In this document: positions 55,977 to 64,000 of the stretch, in pieces
Position numbering within the stretch: the stretch's first letter is position 1
Layout of the letters: the number at the start of each line of letters is the position of its first letter
Notes under the pieces: model-generated
Told to the model about the DNA's origin: nothing
What the model saw: the letters and a program-made list of their open reading frames with translations, nothing else
Databases searched by the model: none
Program-made: the position numbers and the translations under genes
Source of the DNA: Geothrix limicola
GTDB lineage: Bacteria; Acidobacteriota; Holophagae; Holophagales; Holophagaceae
Direction of reading: 5' to 3'
Assembly: GCF_030268085.1 (NCBI RefSeq)
Contig: NZ_BSDE01000004.1
Location: 248,001-312,000, forward strand
DNA length: 64,000 nucleotides

Positions 55977-57455
55977 ATGCTGAGCCCTTCCTTGAACCGG
56001 AATCGAGTCCGCGCCCTCGTGGCCACGGCTGCAATGGCCTTCATGGCCGTGGCCGTGCCCCTGCGCGCCTGCTGTGACGATTTCTGGAGCTGCGTGGGCG
56101 CCGTGGCCACGGGCGGACTGTCCTGCGTGGTGGAGGACCTCATCAATTCCGTGAAGGCCATGGTCCAGAACGTGGAACACCTGGTGAGCACCCTCGCCCA
56201 GCAGGCCGCCGATGTCGTGAACCTGGCCAAGAGCGAGCTGAACGGGGCCGCGAACGACCTGCGCAACCTCGCCGCCCAGGCCGAGAGCGACTTCAACCAT
56301 GCGGCCTCCATGGCCCAGTCCCTGGTGGATCACGAGCGCATGCCGGGGGCGATGGTGGCCAAGAACCTTCCGGGTGGCCTCGGTATGGCGACCCCGGCTC
56401 CCGGAGCCGCCGCCCGTCCGGGCATGGCCGTGGCGCCGGGGAAGGGGGGTGCTACCAAGGCTCCGGGCACGCCCATGACGCCGCAGGGCATGGCCATGGC
56501 GACGACCGTGGGGGAGATGCCGGTGGATCCGAAGGATGTGCTCGCCGCGCTCAACCGCGCCAAGGCGGCCATCGACGGGCTTCGTCCCGATGTGGCGGGA
56601 CCTCTCAATTCGGTGCGCCAGTTCGCCACCACCGCCGAGCAGCAGGCCCTGGCGGCCGCTTCCTCCGCGGGCAACATCGCCCAGTCCGTCCTGCTTTCGC
56701 CGCTGCGCACCCTCGGCGGGATGCTGACGGATCTCATCAACCATCCGCAGAACATCTTCGATCCGTCCAGGATCGTCGACGACGCCATCACGTCGGTGAC
56801 GAACCAGGTGATCGACACCATGAACCAGGTGCATGACGCGGTGATGACCCAGGCCAAGGGCACGCTGGACATGGCCCGCCAGCCCATGCAGGACCTGCTG
56901 GACCGCTCCGCCGCCGCCAAGAAGATGGCCGACGCCATGGACAAGCTGCAGAAGCGACGGAACAAGGCGGCCCTCGATGCGCTCGACGGCCTCATCCCCC
57001 GCGCGCCCCTGCCCGCCAGCCAGCTCGCGGTGCACGTGGCGGGCTACACGCACCCCTCCGGCATCACGGCCCTTGATCGAACCATGCTCCAGAAGGGCAT
57101 GCTCGCGCCCTACAACCGCTTGGCTGCCTCCAAGCTGACGGCCCGGACCATGGGCACCCAGCTGGGTGCGCGCATCAAGAAGCCCTGGCAGGATTTCAAG
57201 CGCATGCAGGCTTCCACCGGCAAGCCCGTGCCCGAAGCCAAGCCCAAGGTGGATGCCGAAATCGAGCGCCGCTTCGCGGGCAGGACGCCCCAGCAGGCCG
57301 AGGCCGAGAAGCGCGCCATGCTGGCCGAGGCCCGCACCCGCTTCGGCAACGATCCCAAGACGCTGCAGAAGGTGGTGGAGCTCATCGAAGGCCACCCGCG
57401 GATCCGCGCCTTCGTCGGAGGTCCTGGACCCATGCCCGCCCGCGTGAACCAGTGA
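55977..57455 (+). CDS. Unrecognised secreted helical protein with N-terminal cysteine cluster
   Basis: A 492-residue protein I do not recognise. It has a signal peptide (about residues 1-31, ending AVPLRA), then a cysteine group (CCDDFWSCVG, and one in GGLSCVVED), a long amphipathic helical region (residues about 50-115), a Gly/Pro/Ala/Met-rich linker (about 120-175), further helical repeats rich in Ala, Asn and Gln, and a Lys/Arg-rich end. It looks like a periplasmic or surface structural protein. aaggag lies upstream of the ATG. It leads a likely operon with the next two genes. Confidence 0.65.
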   Translation: MLSPSLNRNRVRALVATAAMAFMAVAVPLRACCDDFWSCVGAVATGGLSCVVEDLINSVKAMVQNVEHLVSTLAQQAADVVNLAKSELNGAANDLRNLAAQAESDFNHAASMAQSLVDHERMPGAMVAKNLPGGLGMATPAPGAAARPGMAVAPGKGGATKAPGTPMTPQGMAMATTVGEMPVDPKDVLAALNRAKAAIDGLRPDVAGPLNSVRQFATTAEQQALAAASSAGNIAQSVLLSPLRTLGGMLTDLINHPQNIFDPSRIVDDAITSVTNQVIDTMNQVHDAVMTQAKGTLDMARQPMQDLLDRSAAAKKMADAMDKLQKRRNKAALDALDGLIPRAPLPASQLAVHVAGYTHPSGITALDRTMLQKGMLAPYNRLAASKLTARTMGTQLGARIKKPWQDFKRMQASTGKPVPEAKPKVDAEIERRFAGRTPQQAEAEKRAMLAEARTRFGNDPKTLQKVVELIEGHPRIRAFVGGPGPMPARVNQ

Positions 57456-57503
57456 CCCTTCCCGGCCCGCAGGGCCCCGGCTCTCCGACCTGAGAGGAGT
57501 TCC

Positions 57504-59717
57504 ATGCGCCCCGTCGCCCTGCGGTCAGCCCTCGTCTTCCTGCTCGTCGCCTCGGCGGGCCGGGCCGAGGGCGCGGACGGACTGACTTTCAAGGCGCCCG
57601 AAAAAGCGGGTGACCCCTTCAAAGGAAAAGTGTCCGCGCCCAAGGACACGGAATGGGTGGTGATCTTCTACCGCTTGGCGGGCGAGGAGGATTTCAACAG
57701 CTTCAACCTCGACGCCCTGCCCGAGGGCGGCTTCGCGGGCGAGCAGGAGATCGCCGCGGCGCCCGGCGTCAAGATCGAGTACTACGCGGCCCTGCGCACG
57801 CCGGGTGGCATCACCTACCTGCCCAAGGATGCGCCCGGGAAGTTCGCCGTGCTGCAGATGCCCGGCGGCGCCGCACCCGCGACGCCTGCGACCCCCGCCA
57901 AACCCGGTGCCACGACGCCCTGGCCGGGCACACCCGCGGCGCCTGGAACGCCCGGCGCACCGGCCCTCCCGGGCGCCCCCGGAGCGAAAACCGGCGCGGC
58001 TTTTCCGGGTGCGCCGGGAAGCACACCAGGTCTGCCCGGAGCCCCCGGAACGCCGGGAACGCCGGGAACGCCCGGTGCGAAGGGTCCTGGCGCCCCTGGC
58101 CAGCCTTCCGGAACGCCCCCCCAGCCCTCGCTTCCGCTCAGTGGACCCATCTCCGGGGACCTGGCCGTGGAGCACCTGGTCCATCACATGCAGGAGGTTC
58201 CGGGAGAACCGAAGACCCAGGCCGCGGGCCAGGTTCGGCTGTACCACAAGGAGGACTGGTCCGACGGCAGCTTCCTCGTGGATGCCCGCGTGGTCTACAC
58301 CAACCAGCCCATCCCCCAGGCCAACCCCCAACCCGGCGGCGATCAGCCCCGCTGGGGCCTCGGCGACTTCTCGGCGGTGCTCACCTCCGGCCACCAGAAG
58401 CTGCAGGTGGGCGACATGATGGTGCAGGAATCCGAGTTCACGCTCGGCGGCGCGGGCCGACGTGGCTTCGATTACGCCTATGCGGGCATGCCTTCCAACG
58501 CCCACCTCTTCGCGCTGAACACCCAGGCTCCGATCAACACGCGGGGCATCCTGTGGCCCGAGGCCGCCAGCGGCGTCTATGGCGGGTCCGTCGGCTACGG
58601 TTGGTTCAACGATGCGTTCAAAGCCAAGCTGATCTTCCTCTCGGGCAAGGATGATCCCGCCACGGCCGCCAACGCGGGCTATGCCTTTCCCACCACCATC
58701 CGCCAGGGATCCACGGGGGCGCTGACCCTCGATGGCCGCCTCCTGGAGAACCGCCTCAACCTCTCGGGCGAATACGCCCGCAGCCTCTACACCTCCGATA
58801 CGCTGTCGCCCCTGCCCAAGGACACGGACCAGGCCTGGCGCGTCTCGGGCCTCTGGAACGACGGCGCCTTCAGCGCGCACCTGGGCTACCACGACATCGG
58901 CCGCGAGTTCGGTACCGTGGGCGTGGCCTACTTCGTGGGTGATCGCCGCCTGCTGGATGGCACCCTGGCCTGGACCAAGCCCGGCTGGAGCCTCAGTGCC
59001 CTGGTTTCGGACGAGCGCACCAATCCCACGGGCCAGCCCACGGCCTCGCCCGCCGGCGCGACGGGCCTCGACCAGGCCTGGAACCGCACCCTGGGCCTGG
59101 ATGCGCGGGTGGTTCTCAATCCCCAGCTCGCCTGGCGCCTGGGCCTCCGGCAGGCCCGGCAGGAGGCCGTCACGACGCTGGATCCGCTGATCCCCTTCAG
59201 CAACAGCACGCGCTCGGGCGTGGTGACGGGGCTGGACTGGATGCTGCCGCCCCTCACGACGCTCTCCTTCAACGCCCAGTACGACCGCCTCGCCTCCCTG
59301 GGCGGCTCCGACGTGTCGGGCAACAGCCTCACGCTTTCCTTCGGAGGCGCGGTGGGCCTGGGCCGCTGGGGCCGCCTTTCGCCCAACCTGAGCTGGTCCC
59401 GCACCCTCAGCGATCCGGGCGATCAGAAGACCACCGTGGCCAACGCCTTCCTCAACGCCGAGCTGCTGCTGGTGCCCAACACCCTCACCTTCGTGCTGAC
59501 AGGCGGCGAGTCCCATTCGGTGCTGCCCACCGGCGATACGCTCAACACCACCAACGTCGAAGGCACCCTGCGCTACCTGCTGGATGCCTGGCTGAAGGGC
59601 CGGGCCAAGGCTAGCGTCGGTCTCAAGGGCGGCTACACCCACTTCCCCTCCCTGGGCGGGGCCACGACGCCGGCCAACGACAACCGCGTCCTCCTCGTCC
59701 TCAACGTCTCGTTCTGA
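57504..59717 (+). CDS. Outer-membrane beta-barrel protein with Gly/Pro-rich linker
   Basis: A 737-residue protein. A signal peptide (about 1-23) is followed by an immunoglobulin-like domain (about 25-115), then a low-complexity Gly/Pro/Ala/Thr segment (about 120-210) with six consecutive G-x-y triplets at residues 176-193, and a large beta-barrel region (about 225-737) ending in Phe (LNVSF), the usual signal for barrel insertion. Alternating polar/aromatic strands are evident (SVGYGWFNDAFKAKLIFL). No close family is recognised. aggag precedes the ATG. It lies 48 bases after the helical secreted protein and 10 bases before the PKD protein. Confidence 0.75.
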   Translation: MRPVALRSALVFLLVASAGRAEGADGLTFKAPEKAGDPFKGKVSAPKDTEWVVIFYRLAGEEDFNSFNLDALPEGGFAGEQEIAAAPGVKIEYYAALRTPGGITYLPKDAPGKFAVLQMPGGAAPATPATPAKPGATTPWPGTPAAPGTPGAPALPGAPGAKTGAAFPGAPGSTPGLPGAPGTPGTPGTPGAKGPGAPGQPSGTPPQPSLPLSGPISGDLAVEHLVHHMQEVPGEPKTQAAGQVRLYHKEDWSDGSFLVDARVVYTNQPIPQANPQPGGDQPRWGLGDFSAVLTSGHQKLQVGDMMVQESEFTLGGAGRRGFDYAYAGMPSNAHLFALNTQAPINTRGILWPEAASGVYGGSVGYGWFNDAFKAKLIFLSGKDDPATAANAGYAFPTTIRQGSTGALTLDGRLLENRLNLSGEYARSLYTSDTLSPLPKDTDQAWRVSGLWNDGAFSAHLGYHDIGREFGTVGVAYFVGDRRLLDGTLAWTKPGWSLSALVSDERTNPTGQPTASPAGATGLDQAWNRTLGLDARVVLNPQLAWRLGLRQARQEAVTTLDPLIPFSNSTRSGVVTGLDWMLPPLTTLSFNAQYDRLASLGGSDVSGNSLTLSFGGAVGLGRWGRLSPNLSWSRTLSDPGDQKTTVANAFLNAELLLVPNTLTFVLTGGESHSVLPTGDTLNTTNVEGTLRYLLDAWLKGRAKASVGLKGGYTHFPSLGGATTPANDNRVLLVLNVSF

Positions 59718-59727
59718 AGGAAGGAAC

Positions 59728-60675
59728 ATGCGAAGCATCCTGTGCGCCTTCCTCCTCCCCTTCGTCGTCGCCGCGTCCCTGGCGGCCCAGACCGCAGGGA
59801 GCATCTTCGCCACGCCGTCCGTGCCCATGCGGGGGGCGCCCGTGACCCTCATGCTGAGCGCCACCTCGCTGCCCGCCGGGGGCGTGAGGTGGGATTTCGG
59901 CGACGGGCAGGTGCAGTCCGGCGGGACGGTGACGAACCATGTCTACGCCGCCGCCGGGTTCTACGCCGTGCGGGCCACCTACGTGCCCTTCAGCGCCCAG
60001 CTCCCGGTGACCGCCCTGCTTCAACTGCACGTGTCCCAGCCGACGGGGCCCGCGGCCCCCTTCCTGCTCAGCGCCCTGCGCCTGCGCTGGGAAGACGGCC
60101 GCACGGACCAGTCCGTCGACCGCGGCTTCACGCCCCTCGTCGCCTACGTGGATCTCAAGTTCGAGGGCACAGGACTGCTGCAGGCGCAGTGGACCGTGGA
60201 CGGCGTGCCTCTCGGCACCTTCGCCGTGCAGCTGGCCTTCGCGAATACGGCCCGGCTCGACACCCGCAACATGCTTCCCCTGCCCACCACGGAGCCTGGT
60301 GAGCACCTCGTCAGCCTGCGGATCCTGTCGCCCCAGGTCACCTTCACGGTGCCGACCATCCGCTACTTCGTGCGCCAGTCGGCCCAGGAACCGCCCCGCG
60401 TGGACGCGGTGCTGCCGGCGGTCCTCGCGCGCGGCCAGGATGTCGAAGTGCAGCTCCGCGGTTCCGGCCTCGTCAAAGGCGTAAAGGTGTCCTTCGGCCG
60501 GGGCGTGGCGCTGGTGGCCCCGCTGCGGTTCACGGGGCCCGGCCAGGCCACGGCGCGGATCTTCGTGTCGCCCACGGCCCGTGAGGGCCAGCGGAAGGTC
60601 CACGTCGTCGGGCCTTCAGGACGCTCCGAAGGCCCGGCCACCCTGCAGATCGTGCGCGTCGTGCCGGAAACCTAG
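59728..60675 (+). CDS. Secreted PKD-domain protein with IPT/TIG-like end
   Basis: A 315-residue exported protein with a signal peptide ending SLAAQ. Residues about 45-100 are a PKD domain (VRWDFGDGQ, then NHVYAAAGFYAVRATY). The middle is beta-rich and unassigned, and the last 90 residues resemble an IPT/TIG immunoglobulin-like fold (VDAVLPAVLARGQDVEVQL). Such proteins act in adhesion or in surface complexes. It ends the three-gene secreted-protein cluster; its stop codon lies inside a short tandem repeat. Confidence 0.7.
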   Translation: MRSILCAFLLPFVVAASLAAQTAGSIFATPSVPMRGAPVTLMLSATSLPAGGVRWDFGDGQVQSGGTVTNHVYAAAGFYAVRATYVPFSAQLPVTALLQLHVSQPTGPAAPFLLSALRLRWEDGRTDQSVDRGFTPLVAYVDLKFEGTGLLQAQWTVDGVPLGTFAVQLAFANTARLDTRNMLPLPTTEPGEHLVSLRILSPQVTFTVPTIRYFVRQSAQEPPRVDAVLPAVLARGQDVEVQLRGSGLVKGVKVSFGRGVALVAPLRFTGPGQATARIFVSPTAREGQRKVHVVGPSGRSEGPATLQIVRVVPET

Positions 60676-60740
60676 AACGACCTTGCCCAATATCCAGAAC
60701 CGCTTTGCCTGATGATCTAGAACCGCCTTCCCAGGCCCAG
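60673..60740. repeat. Three degenerate tandem copies of a 22-23-base unit
   Basis: Units start at 60673, 60695 and 60718, each beginning (t/c)agaac(c)g and continuing with c-ttgcc-like bases. The third unit is the end of the outer-membrane protein gene on the minus strand (coding the final GRRF and stop), and the first overlaps the PKD gene stop. It looks like local duplication of that gene end. Confidence 0.55.
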
Positions 60741-61484
60741 CCAGACGTTGGGCCCGGTGGAATCCGTGTCCGCCCGCACCGTGGGCGGCACCAGGGATCC
60801 GTGGGCGGGCACGTCGTGCTTGAGGCGCGCCCAGGTGTAGCTCGCACCCGCCTCGACGTACCAGGCGCGGCGCTCCGTGAGGTAGACGTCCACACCCACT
60901 CCGGCCGTGAGCATGGGGAACCAGCCGTGGTTGTCCACCTGCACGAGGGTGTCGTTCAGGGGGGCGAAGTTGCTCTGCATGGTGAGCGTGGTGTGGTCCT
61001 CTTCGTAGGCGACGCCCAGGCCCAGGAGGAGGAAGGGCGTCCAGCGGTGCTGCGTCCCCAGGGGCCGGTACTGGGCCACCGCCAGAAGGTCGGTGTAGAG
61101 GGTGTATTTCTGCTCGAAGGCGTAGGTCACCGGATCCTGGGGCGCGATGGTGACGAAGGTGGTGGTGCTCGTTCCGTGGATGCGGCCCTTCGAGACATCC
61201 CATTCCAGGCCCACCTTCCAGTGGGGATCCAGGTCGCGGAAGACCTGCAGGCCGAGGTTGAGGTTGGCCACGTCGTCCCAGGTCTTGAAGCTCGAACCCA
61301 GGGCCGCGTTGATGTCCTTGATCTGGCGGTTCGTTTCCGTCTGCTTGGGCCAGCTCTGCTGGAGGTAGATGGTGGCGGACCAGGGTCCCGGGGCCTCCTG
61401 GGCCGTGAGCGGGGCTCCCAGGAAAAGGCCCGCGGCAAGCAGGCCGGAGGCGGGCAGGGGGAGACGTACGGAGCGCGTCGTCAT
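60717..61484 (-). CDS. Outer-membrane beta-barrel protein
   Basis: A 255-residue exported protein. It has a signal peptide (about 1-28, ending PLTAQ), then alternating beta strands and a C-terminal Phe (LGLGRRF), the hallmark of an eight-to-ten-strand outer-membrane barrel similar in size to OmpW or OmpA-barrel proteins. FLLLGLGVAYEE and AGVGVDVYLTE are typical strand-turn segments. Its role is unknown. It converges on the PKD gene and shares the short repeat at its end. Confidence 0.75.
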   Translation of the reverse strand: MTTRSVRLPLPASGLLAAGLFLGAPLTAQEAPGPWSATIYLQQSWPKQTETNRQIKDINAALGSSFKTWDDVANLNLGLQVFRDLDPHWKVGLEWDVSKGRIHGTSTTTFVTIAPQDPVTYAFEQKYTLYTDLLAVAQYRPLGTQHRWTPFLLLGLGVAYEEDHTTLTMQSNFAPLNDTLVQVDNHGWFPMLTAGVGVDVYLTERRAWYVEAGASYTWARLKHDVPAHGSLVPPTVRADTDSTGPNVWLGLGRRF

Positions 61485-61595
61485 GGCATCACCGAAAGGT
61501 TGACCCAGGGATAGCCCTCGACGCATCCGGTGTCAACGTAAAGATGAGGTCGAGGTGGTCTTGACAGGGCGGGGCCAGGAGGCCAACCCTGATCC

Positions 61596-62474
61596 ATGCC
61601 CCTCTTCAAGCGCCCTGACGGTGACCTGGTCCGCGACGAGGATCCGGTGCGCGGCATCATGCCCTACCTCATGCGGGGGCGGAACGAGAGCTGCGTCTAC
61701 CACGAGACTGTCTACCGCATCGCCGCCACGCGGGTCTGGCTCAAGGCCTACAACCGCGCGCACCGCCCGCGTGCCACGCTCTTCCACCTCGTGGCCTACG
61801 CCTGCGCGGTGGCCCTGGAGACGCGCCCGCGCCTGAACCGCTTCGTGTCGGGGGGACGGCTCTACCAGCGGCGGGGCGTGTCGCTCTCCTTCGTCGCCAA
61901 GACCACCTTCACCGAGGAGGGCGCCGATGCCACGGTGAAGCTGGCGGCCCCTGCGGGCGAAGCCTTCCCCGCCTTCTCCGCGCGGATCTCGGCGCAGGTG
62001 GACGAGGCGCGCAGCACCGAGCGGGACGTGGACAAAGAAGTCGCCCTCGTCATGCGCCTGCCGGGGCCGATGGTCCGGCTGTTCGTGGGCCTGGCCCGCT
62101 GCCTCGATCACTGGAACCTCTTCCCGGGCTTCATGATCCGCGACGATCCCATGTTCGCGAGCCTCTTCCTCGCCAACCTCGGCTCCGTGGGCGTGTCCGA
62201 TGCCTACCACCACCTCTACGAGTACGGCAACGTCTCCATCTTCGGCGCCGTCTCCGCGCCGCGCCGCGCGGCCTTCGCCACCCGCCATGGCGTGGAATCG
62301 GAGGAGGCGCTTTCGGTGCGCTGGACCTTCGACGAGCGCATCGACGATGCGTTTTCCTGCGCACGCTCCCTGGCCCTCGTGCAGAAGATCCTCGAGGATC
62401 CGGGCCGCTGGCTGGGCCCGCCGGAGGGCACGCCGACCTGGCTGGGCAGCGAGGCCGACGCGCGGATCCCATGA
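61596..62474 (+). CDS. 2-oxoacid dehydrogenase E2-like acyltransferase domain protein, no lipoyl domain
   Basis: A 292-residue protein with the fold pattern of the chloramphenicol acetyltransferase/E2 catalytic domain (ATLFHLVAYACAVAL, LFLANLGSVG, NVSIFGAVSAPRR). It has no lipoyl or peripheral-subunit-binding domain. At the catalytic motif, where E2 enzymes read DHRxxDG, it reads FDERIDDAF, so the usual His is replaced by Glu. It may be an acyltransferase using another mechanism or a non-catalytic relative. It overlaps the PAP2 gene by 4 bases. Confidence 0.7.
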   Translation: MPLFKRPDGDLVRDEDPVRGIMPYLMRGRNESCVYHETVYRIAATRVWLKAYNRAHRPRATLFHLVAYACAVALETRPRLNRFVSGGRLYQRRGVSLSFVAKTTFTEEGADATVKLAAPAGEAFPAFSARISAQVDEARSTERDVDKEVALVMRLPGPMVRLFVGLARCLDHWNLFPGFMIRDDPMFASLFLANLGSVGVSDAYHHLYEYGNVSIFGAVSAPRRAAFATRHGVESEEALSVRWTFDERIDDAFSCARSLALVQKILEDPGRWLGPPEGTPTWLGSEADARIP

Positions 62475-63343
62475 GCGGAGGGGCCCGACTGCGGCCTTCG
62501 GAGCGCCTCACGGTACTCGTGCTGGTGGGGCTGATCGGGGCCAGCCTGATCCTGCATCCCGCGGGCTGGGGTCTGCGTGCGGCCTTGTTCACCGGGTTGC
62601 TCCTGATGGTGCTGGGCCTCGGATACCTGCGGGAAGGGCCCGGGATGGCCCTCGTGCGCGACCTGGCGCCGGTGGCCGTGGTGCTGCTCGTGTTCCTGCT
62701 GCTGCAGCCCCTGGTGGGGGCGAATCCCGTGCGCTGGGACGGGGCCCTCGCGGCCTTCGACGCCCGGTGGTTCGGCCAGCTCGGCTCCGCCTGGCGCGGT
62801 GCCTTCGGGCGGCCCGCGGCCTTCACGGATCTCGTCTACCTGGCCTATGCCAGCTTCTACCTGCTGCCCCTGTCCGTGCCCCTGTTGACGCGGCTGCGCC
62901 TCGGTCCGGAGCGCTTCGAGGCGGTGGCCTTCCGCATCCTCCTCGGCTTCTACCTGTCCTTTCTCGGCTACTTCCTCTGGCCCGCGGAGGGGCCTCGCGT
63001 ACCCAACGCCATGGCCGCGGCAGAGCTGGGTGGCGGCGCCGTCTCTCAGGTTCTTCGCGCCTTCCTGCGCGGCGCGGAGGCCACCACGCTGGACGCCTTC
63101 CCCAGCGGCCACACGGCCCTTTCCGTGCTGCCCGCCCTCCTGGCCACCCGGCGCTTTCCGCGGCTGGCGCCGCTGTTCTGGGCCTGGGCTGCAGCCATCG
63201 TCTTCGCCACGGTTTACATCCGCGTCCACTACGTGGCCGACGTGGCGGCGGGCCTGCTGCTGGCGGGCCTCACGCTGATCCTGGCACCCCCGCTGTCGTG
63301 GGCGCTGGGCGATCGGAGGCCGCCGCTCAGCGCTCCAGAATGA
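62471..63343 (+). CDS. PAP2-superfamily membrane phosphatase
   Basis: A 290-residue protein with about six or seven membrane helices. The PAP2 phosphatase motifs are FPSGHTALSV (C2) and RVHYVADVAAG (C3), each with its catalytic histidine. The overall pattern resembles the inositol-phosphorylceramide-synthase-like PAP2_3 group, so it could act on lipid phosphates or transfer a head group. The ATG at 62471 overlaps the upstream stop. It converges on dtd, with the 3' ends overlapping by 17 bases. Confidence 0.85.
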   Translation: MSGGARLRPSERLTVLVLVGLIGASLILHPAGWGLRAALFTGLLLMVLGLGYLREGPGMALVRDLAPVAVVLLVFLLLQPLVGANPVRWDGALAAFDARWFGQLGSAWRGAFGRPAAFTDLVYLAYASFYLLPLSVPLLTRLRLGPERFEAVAFRILLGFYLSFLGYFLWPAEGPRVPNAMAAAELGGGAVSQVLRAFLRGAEATTLDAFPSGHTALSVLPALLATRRFPRLAPLFWAWAAAIVFATVYIRVHYVADVAAGLLLAGLTLILAPPLSWALGDRRPPLSAPE

Positions 63344-63761
63344 AGGTGACGGGCCCGTCGTTGAGGAGTTCGACTTCCATGTGCTCCTGGAAGAAGCCCG
63401 ACGTCACGCGCGGGTGCTGGGCCTTCAGCTGATCGAGGAAGGTGCAGAACAGCGCGCGGGCGGCCTCGGGGGCCATGGCCGTGTCGAAGGAAGGGCGGCG
63501 GCCCCGCGCGATGCTGCCGGCGAGGGTGAACTGGCTGATGGCGAGGATCTCGCCGCCGACCTCCTGCAGGCCAAGGTTCATCTTGCCGTCTCCGTCCTCG
63601 AAGATGCGCAGCCCCGCGATCTTCGCGGCGGCCCAGGTGCAGGTTTCCGCCGTGTCCTCCCGCTCGAGGCCCGCCAGCACCAGCAGGCCCGGGCCGATGC
63701 TGGCCGTCTGGTCTCCGCTGCGGACGGTGGCGCGCTTCACGCGCTGGATGACGGCTTTCAT
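63327..63761 (-). CDS. dtd: D-aminoacyl-tRNA deacylase
   Basis: A 144-residue DTD protein that removes D-amino acids (and glycine) wrongly attached to tRNA. It begins MKAVIQRVKRATV, as in the family. The two key motifs are SQFTLAGSI (SQFTL) and NDGPVTFILE (NxGPVT) for chiral proofreading. ATG 63761 has ggaggg 7 bases upstream. Confidence 0.95.
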   Translation of the reverse strand: MKAVIQRVKRATVRSGDQTASIGPGLLVLAGLEREDTAETCTWAAAKIAGLRIFEDGDGKMNLGLQEVGGEILAISQFTLAGSIARGRRPSFDTAMAPEAARALFCTFLDQLKAQHPRVTSGFFQEHMEVELLNDGPVTFILER

Positions 63762-63959
63762 GGGGGAACCCTCCGGCTTTGACTTTGCCATGGCGGGACG
63801 TCAGGCGAGATCCGGGTCCGCAGAGAAGGTCCCCACCGCCGACCCGGCCAAACCCGCCGTCCAACCCCCCGGGCGGGCCCATCCGAGGGACTTTCTCAAC
63901 CGTCGGGCCGCTGGGGCGTAACCTGTTTTTCCAATCCCCCCTCAACAGGAGTCCTGCTC

Positions 63960-64000
63960 ATGGCCCCCCATACCCTTTTGCCAAGTCTGTTGCGCTCGGC
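63960..64000 (+). CDS. Start of an unidentified gene cut by the window edge
   Basis: An ATG at 63960 has aggag 8 bases upstream. Thirteen codons follow (MAPHTLLPSLLRS) before the window ends. Nothing can be said of the product. The 198 bases before it, after the dtd start, hold a T run near 63925 and no other reading frame I trust. Confidence 0.5.
   Translation, partial: MAPHTLLPSLLRS

Noticed and set aside
57860-58140. True collagen-like triple-helix domain
   Set aside because: Only six perfect G-x-y triplets in a row; better described as a Gly/Pro-rich linker.

Overview
The window is GC-rich chromosomal DNA from a free-living Gram-negative bacterium. RND efflux, outer-membrane beta-barrels and signal-peptide surface proteins show a two-membrane envelope. 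Cytochrome bd, a six-haem membrane cytochrome and an oxygen-sensitive glycyl-radical enzyme suggest a facultative or microaerophilic-to-anaerobic life style. Gene content and order would fit Acidobacteriota of the class Holophagae (Geothrix/Holophaga-like); that placement is inference from memory, not a search. I saw no insertion sequence, prophage, CRISPR array or rRNA.

Layout. 1-4.7 kb: end of an RND efflux adaptor, its pump, two small membrane proteins and two rhodanese proteins. 4.8-7.2 kb: cytochrome bd (cydAB). 7.4-11.5 kb: a fused trehalose-6-phosphate synthase/phosphatase and a GH15 hydrolase. 11.5-20.6 kb, mostly minus strand: cmk, a multihaem cytochrome, a short RecQ helicase, hisC, clpP and tig behind tRNA-Leu and tRNA-Arg, then an adenosine-deaminase-family gene and a zinc-ribbon gene. 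20.7-28.8 kb: signalling genes, namely a GAF-like protein, a STAS / anti-sigma kinase / SpoIIE phosphatase partner-switching module, HtpX, a Ser/Thr kinase fused to a beta-helix, and a PilZ protein. 28.9-38.4 kb: YchF, a biotinyl-like protein without the usual lysine, enoyl-CoA hydratase, a CDF transporter, an SPFH protein, a PepSY protein, a dead fabH copy, an ArnA-like formyltransferase, two TPR proteins and a cold-shock protein. 38.8-42.2 kb: acyl-CoA dehydrogenase, alanine-type aminotransferase and an SDR.

42.4-49.0 kb is the most coherent accessory unit: Xaa-Pro aminopeptidase, GntR regulator, POT peptide transporter, glycyl-radical activase and a glycyl-radical enzyme that looks like trans-4-hydroxy-L-proline dehydratase (HypD). 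The last four genes overlap by 4 bases at each junction. Together they read as a pathway for importing proline/hydroxyproline-rich peptides, cleaving them, and dehydrating free hydroxyproline anaerobically.

49-64 kb: two tandem MFS paralogues, a chemoreceptor with a free-standing CZB zinc protein, a cupredoxin remnant, DinB and DUF3667 proteins, a three-gene cluster of unrecognised secreted/outer-membrane proteins followed by a convergent outer-membrane protein, an E2-acyltransferase-like protein, a PAP2 phosphatase, D-aminoacyl-tRNA deacylase, and the first codons of another gene at the right edge.
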